Below are positions 29,436 to 41,297 of a stretch of DNA of 64,000 nucleotides, piece after piece. How positions within the stretch are numbered: position 1 is the stretch's first letter; each line of letters opens with the position of its first letter. Origin of the DNA: Streptomyces sp. NBC_01498 (GTDB taxonomy: Bacteria > Actinomycetota > Actinomycetes > Streptomycetales > Streptomycetaceae); NCBI RefSeq assembly GCF_036327775.1, contig NZ_CP109598.1:1860001-1924000 (forward strand). Reading direction: 5' to 3'. Below the pieces are notes generated by a model. That model did no database searches. It was not told where the DNA came from and saw only the letters and a list, made by a program, of their open reading frames with translations. The translations under genes and the position numbers were made by a program.

Positions 29436-30419
29436 TCAGCCTCGCAGCTTGGGGTCGAGAGCTTCCCGCATCGCCTCACCGAGCATCGTGAAGCCGAGGG
29501 CGGTGACGATGATCCCGACCGCCGGATAGACCGACATCATCGGCGCGTTGTCGAAGAAGCGCTGGGCCTGCGACAGCATGACGCCCCACTCGGGGATCGC
29601 CGGGTCCGGGGTGCCGAGGCCGAGGTAGGACAGCGCGGCGGCCTCGATGATCGCGGTGGCGAGGCTGAGCGTCGCCTGGACGATGACCGGGCTGAGCGAG
29701 TTGGGCAGGATCTGGGTGAGGACGATACGGCGCTTGCGGATGCCGACCGCCTTGGCCGCCAGCACATAGTCCGAGCCGCCCTGCGCGAGCATCGAGCCGC
29801 GCAACAGGCGGGCGAACACGGGTACCTGGACCACACCCACCGCGATCATCACGGTGGTCAGCGACTGGCCGAGCACCGCCGCGACGGAGACCGCCAGCAG
29901 CAGCGAGGGCAGCGCGAGCATGATGTCGGTGACCCGCATGATGACGGTGTCGAGCCGCCTGCCGGGCTCGCCGCCGAGCGTCGCCGCAGCGCCGGACAGG
30001 GCGCCGATGAGCGCGCCGGACACCAGGCCGATGAGCATGGACACCACGCCGACGAGCAGCGTCTGGCGGGCGCCGACGAGCATCCGGGAGAACTCGTCGC
30101 GCCCGAGGTGGTCGAGGCCGAACCAGTTCTCGGCCCGCGGGCCGACGAACAGTCCCTGGTTGGAGAAGACCTCGCCGCGCCAGTTCTGCGCGGTGGGGCT
30201 GTGCGGGGCGAGCCACGGGCCGACGATCGCGATGAGCACGAACAGACCGATGACCGCGCCGCCGATGAGCGCCGTCTTGCTGGTGCGCAGCCGCCGGAAC
30301 GCCTCGCGCCACAGACCGGCGCCCGAGGTGGTCTCGGTCCGTTCGGTGAGCTGGGCGAGCCGGTCGATCTTGTCGGCCTTCTTCGTCATGTTCGGAGTCA
30401 CGTTGGGGATGGCGTTCAC
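29436..30419 (-). CDS. Peptide ABC transporter permease (DppC/OppC type), cluster 1
   Basis: A 327-aa permease with an N-terminal cytoplasmic part, a first membrane span (ALIGGAVIGLFVLIAIVGPW), and five further spans in the BPD_transp_1 region. The family EAA-loop signature is visible as YVLAAKAVGIRKRRIVLTQI, and the periplasmic loop has FGLDHLGRDEFSRMLVGAR, the DppC-type hallmark. The end AMREALDPKLRG is conserved. Partners are the DppB permease one base upstream, and the two ATPases downstream. The start is GTG at 30419. Confidence 0.95.
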   Translation of the reverse strand: MNAIPNVTPNMTKKADKIDRLAQLTERTETTSGAGLWREAFRRLRTSKTALIGGAVIGLFVLIAIVGPWLAPHSPTAQNWRGEVFSNQGLFVGPRAENWFGLDHLGRDEFSRMLVGARQTLLVGVVSMLIGLVSGALIGALSGAAATLGGEPGRRLDTVIMRVTDIMLALPSLLLAVSVAAVLGQSLTTVMIAVGVVQVPVFARLLRGSMLAQGGSDYVLAAKAVGIRKRRIVLTQILPNSLSPVIVQATLSLATAIIEAAALSYLGLGTPDPAIPEWGVMLSQAQRFFDNAPMMSVYPAVGIIVTALGFTMLGEAMREALDPKLRG

Positions 30420-30420
30420 G

Positions 30421-31425
<1,005 letters not shown>

Positions 31426-31610
31426 CCCGCGTGCCCCTTTCTTCGGTGCGTCGAGAACAACGGTCAGGAATGGTTGGGAACAGTCGGGAACGGTCGGAGT
31501 GGTCCGAAACGGTCGAGAACAGCGGGACGGCCGTGGGACGTCCACCGGCGCCGTACGCCGGGGACGCACGACGCCGGGCATCGGCGTGGTCGGAACGCCG
31601 GACGTGGACC

Positions 31611-31659
31611 AGGGTCCGCCCGGCCGGGGTTGTGGTGCGCCGCCGGCCGGGCGGACCCT
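31611..31659 (-). terminator. Strong hairpin between substrate-binding protein and DppB, cluster 1
   Basis: AGGGTCCGCCCGGCCGG (31611-31627) pairs perfectly with CCGGCCGGGCGGACCCT (31643-31659), a 17-bp stem with a 15-base loop, beginning 11 bp past the stop of the substrate-binding gene. It is a partial terminator or mRNA-stabilising structure that would keep binding protein in excess over the membrane parts. Confidence 0.75.
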
Positions 31660-31669
31660 GACAGTCGGG

Positions 31670-33343
31670 TTACTTGAACGACACCTCGGCGAAGTTCTCC
31701 TGCGTCAGCGGGGAGACCTTCGGCGGGTTGACGTCGTCGGCGAAGGCGATCGCCGGCGGCGACGAGGAGATCGGCACGCCCGGCAGGTACGCCATGACCG
31801 TCTCGTTGGCCTTCTTGTAGAGCTCCACGCGCTTGGTCGCGTCCGTCTCGGTCGACGCGGCCTTCAGCGCGGCGAAGACGTTCTTGTCCTTGAAGCCCCA
31901 CTGCTTGTCGTACTCGGCGAACCAGGTGCCGATGAAGTTGTAGCCGTCGTTGAAGTCACCGGTCCAGCCCAGCATGTGCAGGGCGCAGCTGCCCGCCTCG
32001 GTGGCGTCCAGGTAGTCCGGCGCCCACTTCATGGGCTTGGGCGTGACGGTGATGCCGGCCTTCTCCAGGTCGGCCTTCATCAGCTCGAACATGTCCTGCG
32101 GAGCGGGCATGTACGGGCGGGTGACCTCGGTCGGGTAGCAGAACTCGATCTTCAGGCCGCTCTCGTCGGCGTCCCCGAGGAGCTGCTTGGCCTTGTTGGT
32201 GTCGAAGGGGTACTTCTGTACGGCGTCCGAGTAGCCGGCGACCGTGTCGGGCATGAACTGGGTGGCCGCGACGCCGCCTTCGGGAAGCTGGGTCTTGACC
32301 AGGTTCTCGCGGTCGATGGCGTGCGCGATGGCCTGCCGGACCTCGGGCTTCTGGAGCGCCTTGTTCTTCTCCTGGCTCATGCCGACGTAGAAGATGTTGA
32401 AGACGTCACGCGTGGGGACCTGGAAGCCCGCGCTCTCCAGGGTCTTCACATCGGCGGGCGCGACCAGGTCGTAGCCGTCGATGTCACCGGCCTGGAGGGC
32501 CTGGCGGCGGCCGTCCTCGGTGTCGAGGGTGCGGAAGACCAGGTTCTTGATCTTCGCCTTGGCGCCCCAGTAGCCGTCGAAGCGCTCCAGGGTGACTTCC
32601 TTGTTGCCCTTGTTCCACTTGGCGATCTTGTACGGTCCGGTGCCCGCGACCGTGCCCGCCACCTGGCTGTACTCGGGGTAGGTGATGGCGTCACCCTTGG
32701 CGGTGGCGTCCTGCTTCGCGTACTCCTGGAGCGCCTTGGGCGAGTGGATCGCCAGCGCCTGGAGGGAGAAGCCGCCGGGCAGGTTCGCGGAGGGCTCGTT
32801 GACCTCGATGACGGCGGTGCTGTCGTCCGTCGCGGTGCAGGACTTGTAGTTCGCCTTCGGCGTCTCGGGGTCCTCGTTCTTCGCGAAGCCGCCCATGATG
32901 GTCTGCCAGTAGTAGGAGACCGCGCTGGACTGGTACGTGCCCTTCCAGTTGAACCAGTGGTCGTAATTGGCGCACACGGCGGCGGCGTTGAACTTCTCGC
33001 CGTCGTGGAAGGTCACGTCCTTGCGGAGGTTGAACGTCCAGACCTTGCCGGACGGGTCGCTGGACCACTTCTCGGCGAGCGCGGGGGCCAGTTCGCTGCC
33101 GCCCGACTCGTGCGCGAGCAGGGCCTCGAACGCCTGGCGGGTGACCCGGAAGGTCTCGCCGTCGCTGGCGAGCGCGGGGTCCAGCGAACCGGGGTCGCCG
33201 GGGCCGCCGAAGACGAAGGTGTCCTTGGCGCCGTCCGCGGCGCCACCCTTCTCGTCGCGCTCGCTGGAGCAGCCGGTGGCGATCAGCGCGACGGCGAGTG
33301 CCGTGACGACCGCTCCAGCGGCTCTGGACTTGAATATTCGCAT
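31670..33343 (-). CDS. Peptide ABC transporter substrate-binding lipoprotein, cluster 1
   Basis: A 557-aa SBP_bac_5 family protein. The N-terminal signal MRIFKSRAAGAVVTALAV ends in a lipobox LIATGC, so the mature protein is anchored through Cys. The mature part shows FGGPGDPGSLDPALASDGETF and LAEKWSSDPSGKVWTFNLRKDVTFHDG, characteristic of peptide/nickel-binding proteins, and AAIAHAIDRENLV-type segments. It captures extracellular oligopeptides for the permeases downstream. It is the first gene of the operon; the 300-bp upstream region (33344-33642) includes the promoter and the terminator of cluster 2. Confidence 0.96.
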   Translation of the reverse strand: MRIFKSRAAGAVVTALAVALIATGCSSERDEKGGAADGAKDTFVFGGPGDPGSLDPALASDGETFRVTRQAFEALLAHESGGSELAPALAEKWSSDPSGKVWTFNLRKDVTFHDGEKFNAAAVCANYDHWFNWKGTYQSSAVSYYWQTIMGGFAKNEDPETPKANYKSCTATDDSTAVIEVNEPSANLPGGFSLQALAIHSPKALQEYAKQDATAKGDAITYPEYSQVAGTVAGTGPYKIAKWNKGNKEVTLERFDGYWGAKAKIKNLVFRTLDTEDGRRQALQAGDIDGYDLVAPADVKTLESAGFQVPTRDVFNIFYVGMSQEKNKALQKPEVRQAIAHAIDRENLVKTQLPEGGVAATQFMPDTVAGYSDAVQKYPFDTNKAKQLLGDADESGLKIEFCYPTEVTRPYMPAPQDMFELMKADLEKAGITVTPKPMKWAPDYLDATEAGSCALHMLGWTGDFNDGYNFIGTWFAEYDKQWGFKDKNVFAALKAASTETDATKRVELYKKANETVMAYLPGVPISSSPPAIAFADDVNPPKVSPLTQENFAEVSFK

Positions 33344-33567
33344 TGGTCCACCCCAGGGATCCGACGAGTCGAGGCTCGGTCTTGACGGCCGAACATTACA
33401 GTCAAGAAAGTGCCAAATGAACAGGTCGCAATGCGGAGTTGCAGACCTGAGATCCGGACGGTCGACAAATGCCCCGAGTTCGGGGCATCGCGCTCCAACC
33501 AGTCAAGTCATCCCAGGTCACACGCAGTTGGGCAGATCAAACGGGAAAACCTCCGTACGACGCGAGA

Positions 33568-33609
33568 AGCCCCCTGTTCCGCATGGTGGACCATGCGGAA
33601 CAGGGGGCT
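33568..33609 (-). terminator. Terminator of the second peptide-transporter operon
   Basis: AGCCCCCTGTTCCGCATGG (33568-33586) pairs perfectly with CCATGCGGAACAGGGGGCT (33591-33609), a 19-bp stem with a TGGA loop, 33 bp past the stop of the last ATPase gene. Confidence 0.88.
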
Positions 33610-33642
33610 CGGGCACCTGCGCCGGGGGTACGGCGCGGCCGG

Positions 33643-34928
<1,286 letters not shown>

Positions 34929-34932
<4 letters not shown>

Positions 34933-36011
34933 AGCTTCGGCGCAATCTCTTCGGTCCAGATCGTGGTCCGCTCCTCCTGCGACATGTGGCAGGCGGAGTG
35001 GTGCCCGGGGCCGACCAGCTTCAGCTCGGGGCGCTCCGTGCGCGTGACGCCGTCCTTGGGCACGTCCGCGTACGGGCAGCGCGGGTTGAAGGCGCAGCCC
35101 TGAGGCACGTTGATGAGCGACGGCGGCTGTCCCTTGACGGGGATGAGCCGCTCGGTCTGCTCACGGTCGATGCGGGGCATCGAGCCGAGCAGGCCCCAGG
35201 TGTAGGGGTGCTGCGGCTCGTAGAACACCCGCTCCGCCGGGCCGCGTTCGATGGCCCGCCCGCCGTACATGACGAGCAGGTCGTCGGCCATCTCGGCGAC
35301 GACCCCCAGGTCATGGGTGATCATGATGACGGCGGAGCCGAACTCCTTCTGGAGATCCCTGATGAGGTCGAGGATCTGGGCCTGGACGGTGACGTCCAGG
35401 GCGGTGGTCGGCTCGTCGGCGATGAGCAGTTCCGGGTTGTTGACCAGGGCCATGGCGATCATGGCGCGCTGGCGCATACCGCCGGAGAACTCGTGCGGGT
35501 AGCTGTCCACCCGCTTCTGCGGCTCGGGGATGCCGACCCGGTCCAGCATCTCGATCGCCCGGGTGCGGGCGGTCTTCTTGGGGACCTTGTGGTGGACGCG
35601 GTACGCCTCCACGATCTGCGAGCCGATGCGGTAGTACGGGTGCATCGCGGAGAGCGGGTCCTGGAAGATCATGGCCATCTTCCGGCCGCGCAGCCGCCGT
35701 ACGTGGTCGGGGTCGGCCCCCACCAGTTCCTCGCCGTCCAGCCAGACCTCGCCGGATATGGCGGCGTTGGCGGAGCGGTGCAGGCCCATCACACCGAGCG
35801 AGGTGACCGACTTGCCGGAGCCGGACTCGCCCACGATGCCGAGGGTCTTGCCGGCGTGGACGTCGAAGCTGACGCCGTCGACGGACTTCACCAGACCGTC
35901 GTCGGTGTCGAAGTGGATACGCAGGTCGCGTACGGAGAGGAACGGCTCCCCCGGCGCGGACGCCGGACCGGGTACCCGTACGGCCGACTGCTCCTTGGAA
36001 ACCTGGCTCAC
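34929..36011 (-). CDS. Peptide ABC transporter ATP-binding protein (DppD/OppD type), cluster 2
   Basis: A 360-aa ABC ATPase. Walker [15 protein letters not shown]-loop [15 protein letters not shown], signature [15 protein letters not shown], Walker [14 protein letters not shown]-switch [13 protein letters not shown]-terminal [16 protein letters not shown]. The start GTG at 36011 ([19 protein letters not shown]) overlaps the TGA of the permease gene (GTGA), and this supports cutting off the longer frame to 36692, which is antisense/out-of-frame sequence of the permease. Confidence 0.95.
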
Positions 36012-37018
36012 GAGTACCTCACCCTGGGGTCGATGGCGGCGTACACCAGGTCCACCAGCAGATTGCAGACGACGATGAAGAAGGCGGCGAAGAGGGTCAC
36101 GCCCATCACGATCGGCAGGTCGGCGTCCTTCACCGAGGCGATGGCGTACTGGCCCATGCCCTGGAAGGAGAAGACCTGTTCGGTGATGACGGCGCCGCCG
36201 AGCAGCAGACCGAAGTCCATGCCGAAGATCGTGACGATGGGCGTCAGCGCGGAGCGCAGTCCGTGCTTGGCGACGACCGTGCTCTCCGGCAGGCCCTTGG
36301 CCCGTGCCGTACGGATGTAGTCCTCCCCCATCACTTCCAGCATCCCGGCCCGGGTGAGCCGGGCGTACAGGGCGGAGTAGAGGAAGGCGAGGCTGCACCA
36401 GGGGAGGATCAGGTTCCAGGCCCAGTCCGCCGGATTCTCCGTGAACGGGACGTAGTTGATGCCGTCCCACAGGGGCCATTGGACGGTGAACACCGCCAGC
36501 GCGAGCATGCCGGTGAAGAAGATCGGCAGCGAGACGCCCGCGAGGGCCGCGGTCATCGCGAGCCGGTCGAAGACCGAGCCCCGCTTGAGCGCGGAGAGGA
36601 CACCGATGGCGACACCGGAGAGCAGCCAGATCACGGCGGCGCCGACGGCGAGGGAGAACGTGATCGGCACGCGCTCCATCAGCTGGGGCCACACCTCGAC
36701 GTGCGTCTTGAAGGAGTAGCCGAAGCAGGGGGCGTGGCAGATCGACGGGTCCGGGCCGAAGGTGAACTCGTCGCCGACGAAGATGCCCTTGATGAAGTCG
36801 AAGTACTGGGTGTAGAGGGGCTGGTCGAGCCCCAGGTTCGCCTTGACGGCGGCGACGGAGTCGGGGTTGGCGTCCTTACCGACGTACTGGACCGCCAGTT
36901 GGTCGATCGTCTGCCCACCGAGCCGTGGGACAAGGAAGAAGATCGCGAAGGTGACTGCGCTGACCACCAGCAACAGCATTACCGCGGCGATCACGCGTCG
37001 GATGATGTACGCAGTCAC
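36008..37018 (-). CDS. Peptide ABC transporter permease (DppB/OppB type), cluster 2
   Basis: A 336-aa permease with the DppB layout: first span YIIRRVIAAVMLLLVVSAVT, a long extracytoplasmic loop (YVGKDANPDSVAAVKANLGL ... DPSICHAPCFGYSFKTHVEV, with two cysteines), five more spans, and the EAA-type segment YIRTARAKGLPESTVVAKHG. The end [14 protein letters not shown] is conserved. GTG start at 37018. Its stop overlaps the ATPase start. Confidence 0.94.
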   Translation of the reverse strand: MTAYIIRRVIAAVMLLLVVSAVTFAIFFLVPRLGGQTIDQLAVQYVGKDANPDSVAAVKANLGLDQPLYTQYFDFIKGIFVGDEFTFGPDPSICHAPCFGYSFKTHVEVWPQLMERVPITFSLAVGAAVIWLLSGVAIGVLSALKRGSVFDRLAMTAALAGVSLPIFFTGMLALAVFTVQWPLWDGINYVPFTENPADWAWNLILPWCSLAFLYSALYARLTRAGMLEVMGEDYIRTARAKGLPESTVVAKHGLRSALTPIVTIFGMDFGLLLGGAVITEQVFSFQGMGQYAIASVKDADLPIVMGVTLFAAFFIVVCNLLVDLVYAAIDPRVRYS

Positions 37019-37032
37019 AGCCGATCGGCGCC

Positions 37033-37068
37033 GGGCCGCCGGCCGGGGGTGACCCGGCCGGCGGACCC
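37033..37068 (-). terminator. Hairpin between substrate-binding protein and DppB, cluster 2
   Basis: GGGCCGCCGGCCGGG pairs with CCCGGCCGGCGGACCC around GTGA with one bulged base. It occupies the 107-bp gap between the substrate-binding gene and the permease, the same position as the hairpin in cluster 1. Confidence 0.65.
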
Positions 37069-37125
37069 GAAGCCTTCACCTGCCTTTCAGGCAATTCGGG
37101 GGTTGAAAGGGGCTCTACCGGTGGA

Positions 37126-38889
37126 TCAGGTGGTGGAGCCGATCAGCAGGTAGTCGTACATGCCGAGGTACGCCTGGGTCACGGTGACGTTCGTCGCGTT
37201 GTCCGGGCGGTACAGCAGGTTCTTGCGGTAGACCAGCGGCACCACGGAGGCGTTCTCCATGACCAGCTTGTCGACCTCGCCCCACGCCTTGGTACGGGCG
37301 GCGGCGTCGGTCTCGGCGATACCGTCCTGGAGGGCCTTGTTGACGCCCGGGTCGTTCAGCTCCATCAGGTTGTTGCCGCCCGAGGGCTTGATGGCGGAGC
37401 CGTTGACGATCTGGTCGAGGAAGCCGAAGCCGGTCGGCCAGTCGGCGCCCCACGCCATCATCATCATGCCGAGCTTGTGCTCGTGGACGTAGCTGGGGAC
37501 ACCGGCGAAGTTGCTGAAGTACTTGCCGGACGGGTACTGCTTGATCTCGGCGTTGATGCCGACCTTCTTCAGCGACGCCTGGATGGCGGTGGCCATCTGG
37601 ACCTCGTCGGGGCGGTCGGAACGGGCCGTCAGGTTGGTCGTGAAGCCGTTCGGCTGACCGCAGTCCGCGAGAGCGGCCTTGGCCTTGGTGACGTCGCCCT
37701 TGTTGCCCTCGGTCTGGTACAGGTCGAACTTCTGGTAACCGTTGACCGTCGGCGGGAGCAGCGTGCTCGCCACGTCACCCTTGGTGTCACCACCGAGCGC
37801 GGCCTGGACCGACGACTTGTCGAGCGCGTACTGGACGGCCTTGCGGCAGTCCGGGTTGTCGAACGGCTTGACCTTCGTCGACAGCGCCATGTAGGAGGTG
37901 GCGCCGGCGTACGAGTTGTCCGTACGCGCCTTCTCCTTCGGGTTCGTCAGGACCTTGGGCTGGGTCTTCGTCTGAAGGCCGGTGCCCGCGGCGTCCACCG
38001 TGATGTTGCCGCTCATCAGGTTCTGGTCGACCGTGGTCGGGTTGACCTTGAACTTGATGGTGATCTTGTCGGCGAGCGCCGGGCGGATCGGGTCGGTGGC
38101 CTTGTCCCAGTGCGGGTTGCGCACGAGGGTCGCGCCGCGGCCCTCCTCGTAGGACTCGAACTTGTACGGGCCCGACGACGCCATCTGCTGGACGTACGCG
38201 GCGCCCTTGTCCTTCGCCTGCGGCACGGGGGCCGTCTGCGAGAAGGAGGCCAGGTAGTCCATGTCCGCGAACGGCTTGTTGAGCTTGAAGACGATGGTCT
38301 GGTCGTCCGGGGTCTCGATGGACTTCAGGCCCTCGGGGGCCTTGTCCTTGTAGGGACCCTTGTACGCCTCGCCGCCCTCCAGGTACGCCTTGAAGTAGGT
38401 CGGACCGTTCGAGAGGGCCTCGGGCGCGAAGTTGCTGCGCTCGATGGCGTACTTGACGTCCTTGGACGTGACCGGGCTGCCGTCGTCGAACTTGACGCCC
38501 GTACGGAGCTTGTACGTCCAGGTCTTGGCGTCCGCGCTCGGCTCGCCCAGCGACTCGGCGAGGTCGGGAACGACCTCCAGGCCCGCCTCGCCGGCGGCCG
38601 GCTTGAAGGTGGTGAGCGTGCGGCCGTACAGCCGGGAGAAGTTCTGCACCCAGCCGTAGTACGTGTTGCCCGGGTCCAGGGAGTCCGGCACGTCCGAGTG
38701 TTCGAAGGTGACGGTGCCCCCCTTCTTGTCCGACGTGTTGACGATCGACGTCAGACCGGCGTCGGCGGCTGCCGAACCACCCTTGCTGTCGTTGTTCTCG
38801 TCCTTGCTGTCCGAGCCGCCGCAAGCCGACGCGCTGAGCGCCAGCACGATGGCTGTCGCCAGGACAGCTGTCGCTTTCTTGGTCTTCAT
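37126..38889 (-). CDS. Peptide ABC transporter substrate-binding lipoprotein, cluster 2
   Basis: A 587-aa SBP_bac_5 protein. Signal MKTKKATAVLATAIVLALSA with lipobox SASAC, then an Asp/Ser/Asn-rich linker (GGSDSKDENNDSKGG) typical of lipoproteins held off the membrane. The mature part includes VPDSLDPGNTYYGWVQNFSR and YKLRTGVKFDDGSPVTSKDV, matching peptide-binding proteins. It is the second gene of its operon, after the DppC-type permease, an order different from cluster 1. A hairpin follows it. Confidence 0.96.
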   Translation of the reverse strand: MKTKKATAVLATAIVLALSASACGGSDSKDENNDSKGGSAAADAGLTSIVNTSDKKGGTVTFEHSDVPDSLDPGNTYYGWVQNFSRLYGRTLTTFKPAAGEAGLEVVPDLAESLGEPSADAKTWTYKLRTGVKFDDGSPVTSKDVKYAIERSNFAPEALSNGPTYFKAYLEGGEAYKGPYKDKAPEGLKSIETPDDQTIVFKLNKPFADMDYLASFSQTAPVPQAKDKGAAYVQQMASSGPYKFESYEEGRGATLVRNPHWDKATDPIRPALADKITIKFKVNPTTVDQNLMSGNITVDAAGTGLQTKTQPKVLTNPKEKARTDNSYAGATSYMALSTKVKPFDNPDCRKAVQYALDKSSVQAALGGDTKGDVASTLLPPTVNGYQKFDLYQTEGNKGDVTKAKAALADCGQPNGFTTNLTARSDRPDEVQMATAIQASLKKVGINAEIKQYPSGKYFSNFAGVPSYVHEHKLGMMMMAWGADWPTGFGFLDQIVNGSAIKPSGGNNLMELNDPGVNKALQDGIAETDAAARTKAWGEVDKLVMENASVVPLVYRKNLLYRPDNATNVTVTQAYLGMYDYLLIGSTT

Positions 38890-38972
38890 CCTGAGGAAAG
38901 CCCCTCTATATCAATGGATACGGCACGGAGCTGAAGGTCGGCCGCTGTGGATGGTGCTGGTGGTACGGGGGG

Positions 38973-39971
38973 TTACTTGCTGCGGGGATCGAGTGCGTCA
39001 CGCAGCCCGTCGCCCAGCAGGTTGAAGGCCAGCACGGTGATGAAGATCGCCATGCCGGGCACGAGCATGTAGTGCAGGTCGACCGTGTAGAGGTCGGCGG
39101 CGGTGGTGAGCATGCCGCCCCAGGACGCCTGCGGCGGGGCGATGCCCACGCCGAGGAAGCTCAGACCGGCCTCGAAGAGGATGTTGGTGGGGATCAGCAG
39201 CGTCGAGTAGACGAGGATCGGCGCCACGAGGTTCGGCAGGAGCTCCCGGAAGAGGATGAAAGGTCCCCTCGCTCCCAGGCTCCGCGACGCGTCGACGAAC
39301 TCGCGCTTGCGCAGGCTCATGGTCTGGGCCCGCACGATCCGGCCCATGTAGGGCCAGTTGAAGAAGCCGATCACGAAGATCAGCACCCCGATCCGCAGGG
39401 GCAGCCCGCTCAGCCCGAACGCGCCGTCCTGGAGTGCCGCGGAGATGGAGATCGCGAAGAGCAGCAGCGGGAAGGCGAGGAAGGTGTCCATCAGCCGGCT
39501 CACGAAGGCGTCGACCCAGCCGCCGTAGAAACCGGCGACGACGCCGAGGACCACGCCGATGACCACGGAGAGAAGCGTCGCTCCGGCGGCGACGAGCAGC
39601 GAGACCCAGGAGCCCTCGATGATCCGGGCGAGCAGGTCACGGCCGAGACCGGGCTCCACGCCGAGGGGGTGGTCCCAGCTCATCCCGCCCCAGGCGCCCT
39701 TGGGGGCGAGGAGCTGCGGATCGACGAGGTCCTGGTGCAGTTCGTTGGGGTCGAGACCGAAGATGTCCTGGATGGGCTTGGCCAGGATCGCCAGCAGGAC
39801 CAGCAGGATGACAACGATGCCGCCCGCCACGGCGACCTTGTCGCGCTTGAAGCGCGTCCAGGCTATTCGGCCGAGTGAGCGGCCTTCGATCTGGCTCTGC
39901 TTGGCGCCCGTGAGCACTGCCTCCGGCTGCACTTCGGCAGCCGACTTGGTGGTCTCGATCGGTGCGGTCAC
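38973..39971 (-). CDS. Peptide ABC transporter permease (DppC/OppC type), cluster 2
   Basis: A 332-aa permease. The cytoplasmic N-terminus with QSQIEGRSLGRIAWTRFKRD leads to a first span VAVAGGIVVILLVLLAILA; the periplasmic loop has HPLGVEPGLGRDLLARIIEG; the EAA loop is REFVDASRSLGARGPFILFR; the end is GDGLRDALDPRSK. GTG at 39971. It is the promoter-proximal gene of the second importer (order C, SBP, B, D, F), with an 83-bp gap to the substrate-binding gene. Confidence 0.95.
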   Translation of the reverse strand: MTAPIETTKSAAEVQPEAVLTGAKQSQIEGRSLGRIAWTRFKRDKVAVAGGIVVILLVLLAILAKPIQDIFGLDPNELHQDLVDPQLLAPKGAWGGMSWDHPLGVEPGLGRDLLARIIEGSWVSLLVAAGATLLSVVIGVVLGVVAGFYGGWVDAFVSRLMDTFLAFPLLLFAISISAALQDGAFGLSGLPLRIGVLIFVIGFFNWPYMGRIVRAQTMSLRKREFVDASRSLGARGPFILFRELLPNLVAPILVYSTLLIPTNILFEAGLSFLGVGIAPPQASWGGMLTTAADLYTVDLHYMLVPGMAIFITVLAFNLLGDGLRDALDPRSK

Positions 39972-40373
39972 AACGTCTTCGACCCCTCCTGGCCGGCGGT
40001 GGCCGGCCCCGTACCAGCCGTGGTCACGGCCTGTCTCGCATCAGTTGGCGCACACATCGGTGCCGGTGTTCGCGGAAGCGTCCGTCAGGGGCTTCCCGTG
40101 GAGCGATGCTGTGCCGCTCGCACAGGGGACCGATGGTCCCCGCTGCCGGGAGTCTTCATTGCGTTAGTGATCACCCGCCAGGGGGTAAAGGGAATGTTTG
40201 CCCAAACGTGATGGAGTCAGACAGCTACCGTTATCCGGACGTTGTCGACTGCTGAGCGGAAGCACGGGGCGGATTTGGCCATGTTTGGCCGTCACTCTCG
40301 GTATCCACCGACCGGTCGGGCCGGCTCGCCCCGGCAGCGGCCTTCTCCGGCGCTCTCCGGCGCGCGGGCGGGG
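39972..40373. other. Intergenic region upstream of transporter cluster 2
   Basis: 402 bp without a gene. It lies upstream of the cluster 2 operon and downstream of the SseB gene, so it should hold the operon promoter. Seen: an AT-richer block near 40160-40260, two short palindromes (GTTTGCCCAAAC at about 40194, CCGACCGGTCGG at 40308-40319), and no convincing coding frame. I cannot assign the promoter boxes. Confidence 0.45.
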
Positions 40374-41168
40374 TCAGTAGGCCGGCGGAGCGGTCGGCGG
40401 GTAGCCGTAACCGGACGCGGGCGACGGGGCCCCGTGGGCCTCCCGGTCGTAGAACGGCCGGGTGTTCGCCCGCAGCCACATCGTGACCGGGTCGTACTCG
40501 TCGGACATCGCGACGGTCGAGACCGGCAGGCCCTCGGGGACCGCGCCGATCGACTGCTGCATCATCGCGCGGACGGCGTCGACCGAGCCCGGACTGGTGT
40601 CGTACAGATCCAGACCGATGGCGAGGTACGGCGCGCCCAGCGCGGGATGGACCCAGGCACGGCGCAGCGACCGCACGGCGTGGGTGCGGTGCGCGTTCTG
40701 CGTGAGCAGGGCGTAGAACTGCGGGATCTCGACGGCCGGTTCGGACAGCCGCAGCGGTCCGGCGGGCATCCGGTCGAGGCCGGTGGCGATGCGGCGCAGG
40801 TCGGTCCAGGGGATGCCGACGCCGCCGCCCGCCGCGTGCGGGTTCAGCCAGATCCCCCAGCGTTCGGGGTAGAGGGCGCGGGCGACGTCGAGGCCGGTGA
40901 CGACCTCGTGCGCGCGGTTCCAGCCACTGACGGACAGCTCCTGGGCGGAGGTGACGCAGGGCGCGTAGCCGAGACCGTCGACCTCCATGTTCCCGTACTG
41001 CGCGTCGGGGGAGCCCGGCCGGCCGTGCCAGAGCAGCATCCACACCTGGCCCGACGGGCCGTCGGCGAGTGCCTGGAGCAGTGCCTCGTAGGCGTCGAAG
41101 CGCCCTGGCGTCACCTGGCGCAGCATGTGCTCGACCTGCCCCGTCGCCGCGGTGCCTGACGCGCTCAC
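40374..41168 (-). CDS. SseB-family protein (enhanced serine sensitivity)
   Basis: A 264-aa protein of the SseB family. It has an N-terminal SseB domain (EALLQALADGPSGQVWMLLW, YGNMEVDGLGYAPCVTSAQEL) and a C-terminal SseB_C-like part (AVRSLRRAWVHPALGAPYLA, then GLDLYDTSPGSVDAVRAMM). SseB proteins are annotated 'enhanced serine sensitivity'; the biochemistry is not known to me. Its place directly upstream of serine/glycine metabolism genes is fitting. The Gly/Tyr/Pro-rich C-terminus (SGYGYPPTAPPAY) looks disordered. GTG at 41168 is used. Confidence 0.85.
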   Translation of the reverse strand: MSASGTAATGQVEHMLRQVTPGRFDAYEALLQALADGPSGQVWMLLWHGRPGSPDAQYGNMEVDGLGYAPCVTSAQELSVSGWNRAHEVVTGLDVARALYPERWGIWLNPHAAGGGVGIPWTDLRRIATGLDRMPAGPLRLSEPAVEIPQFYALLTQNAHRTHAVRSLRRAWVHPALGAPYLAIGLDLYDTSPGSVDAVRAMMQQSIGAVPEGLPVSTVAMSDEYDPVTMWLRANTRPFYDREAHGAPSPASGYGYPPTAPPAY

Positions 41169-41297
41169 TCTTGGTCCCGCCCCTCGTCGTCCACCATTCG
41201 GACCGGCCTCCCCGCTTCAGGCCCGTACCGGTCCGGCCATCAAACCAGCTTAGTCCGGCGGGTCATGGCCGGTTCCGGAGCCGGTTTCGACGGCGTG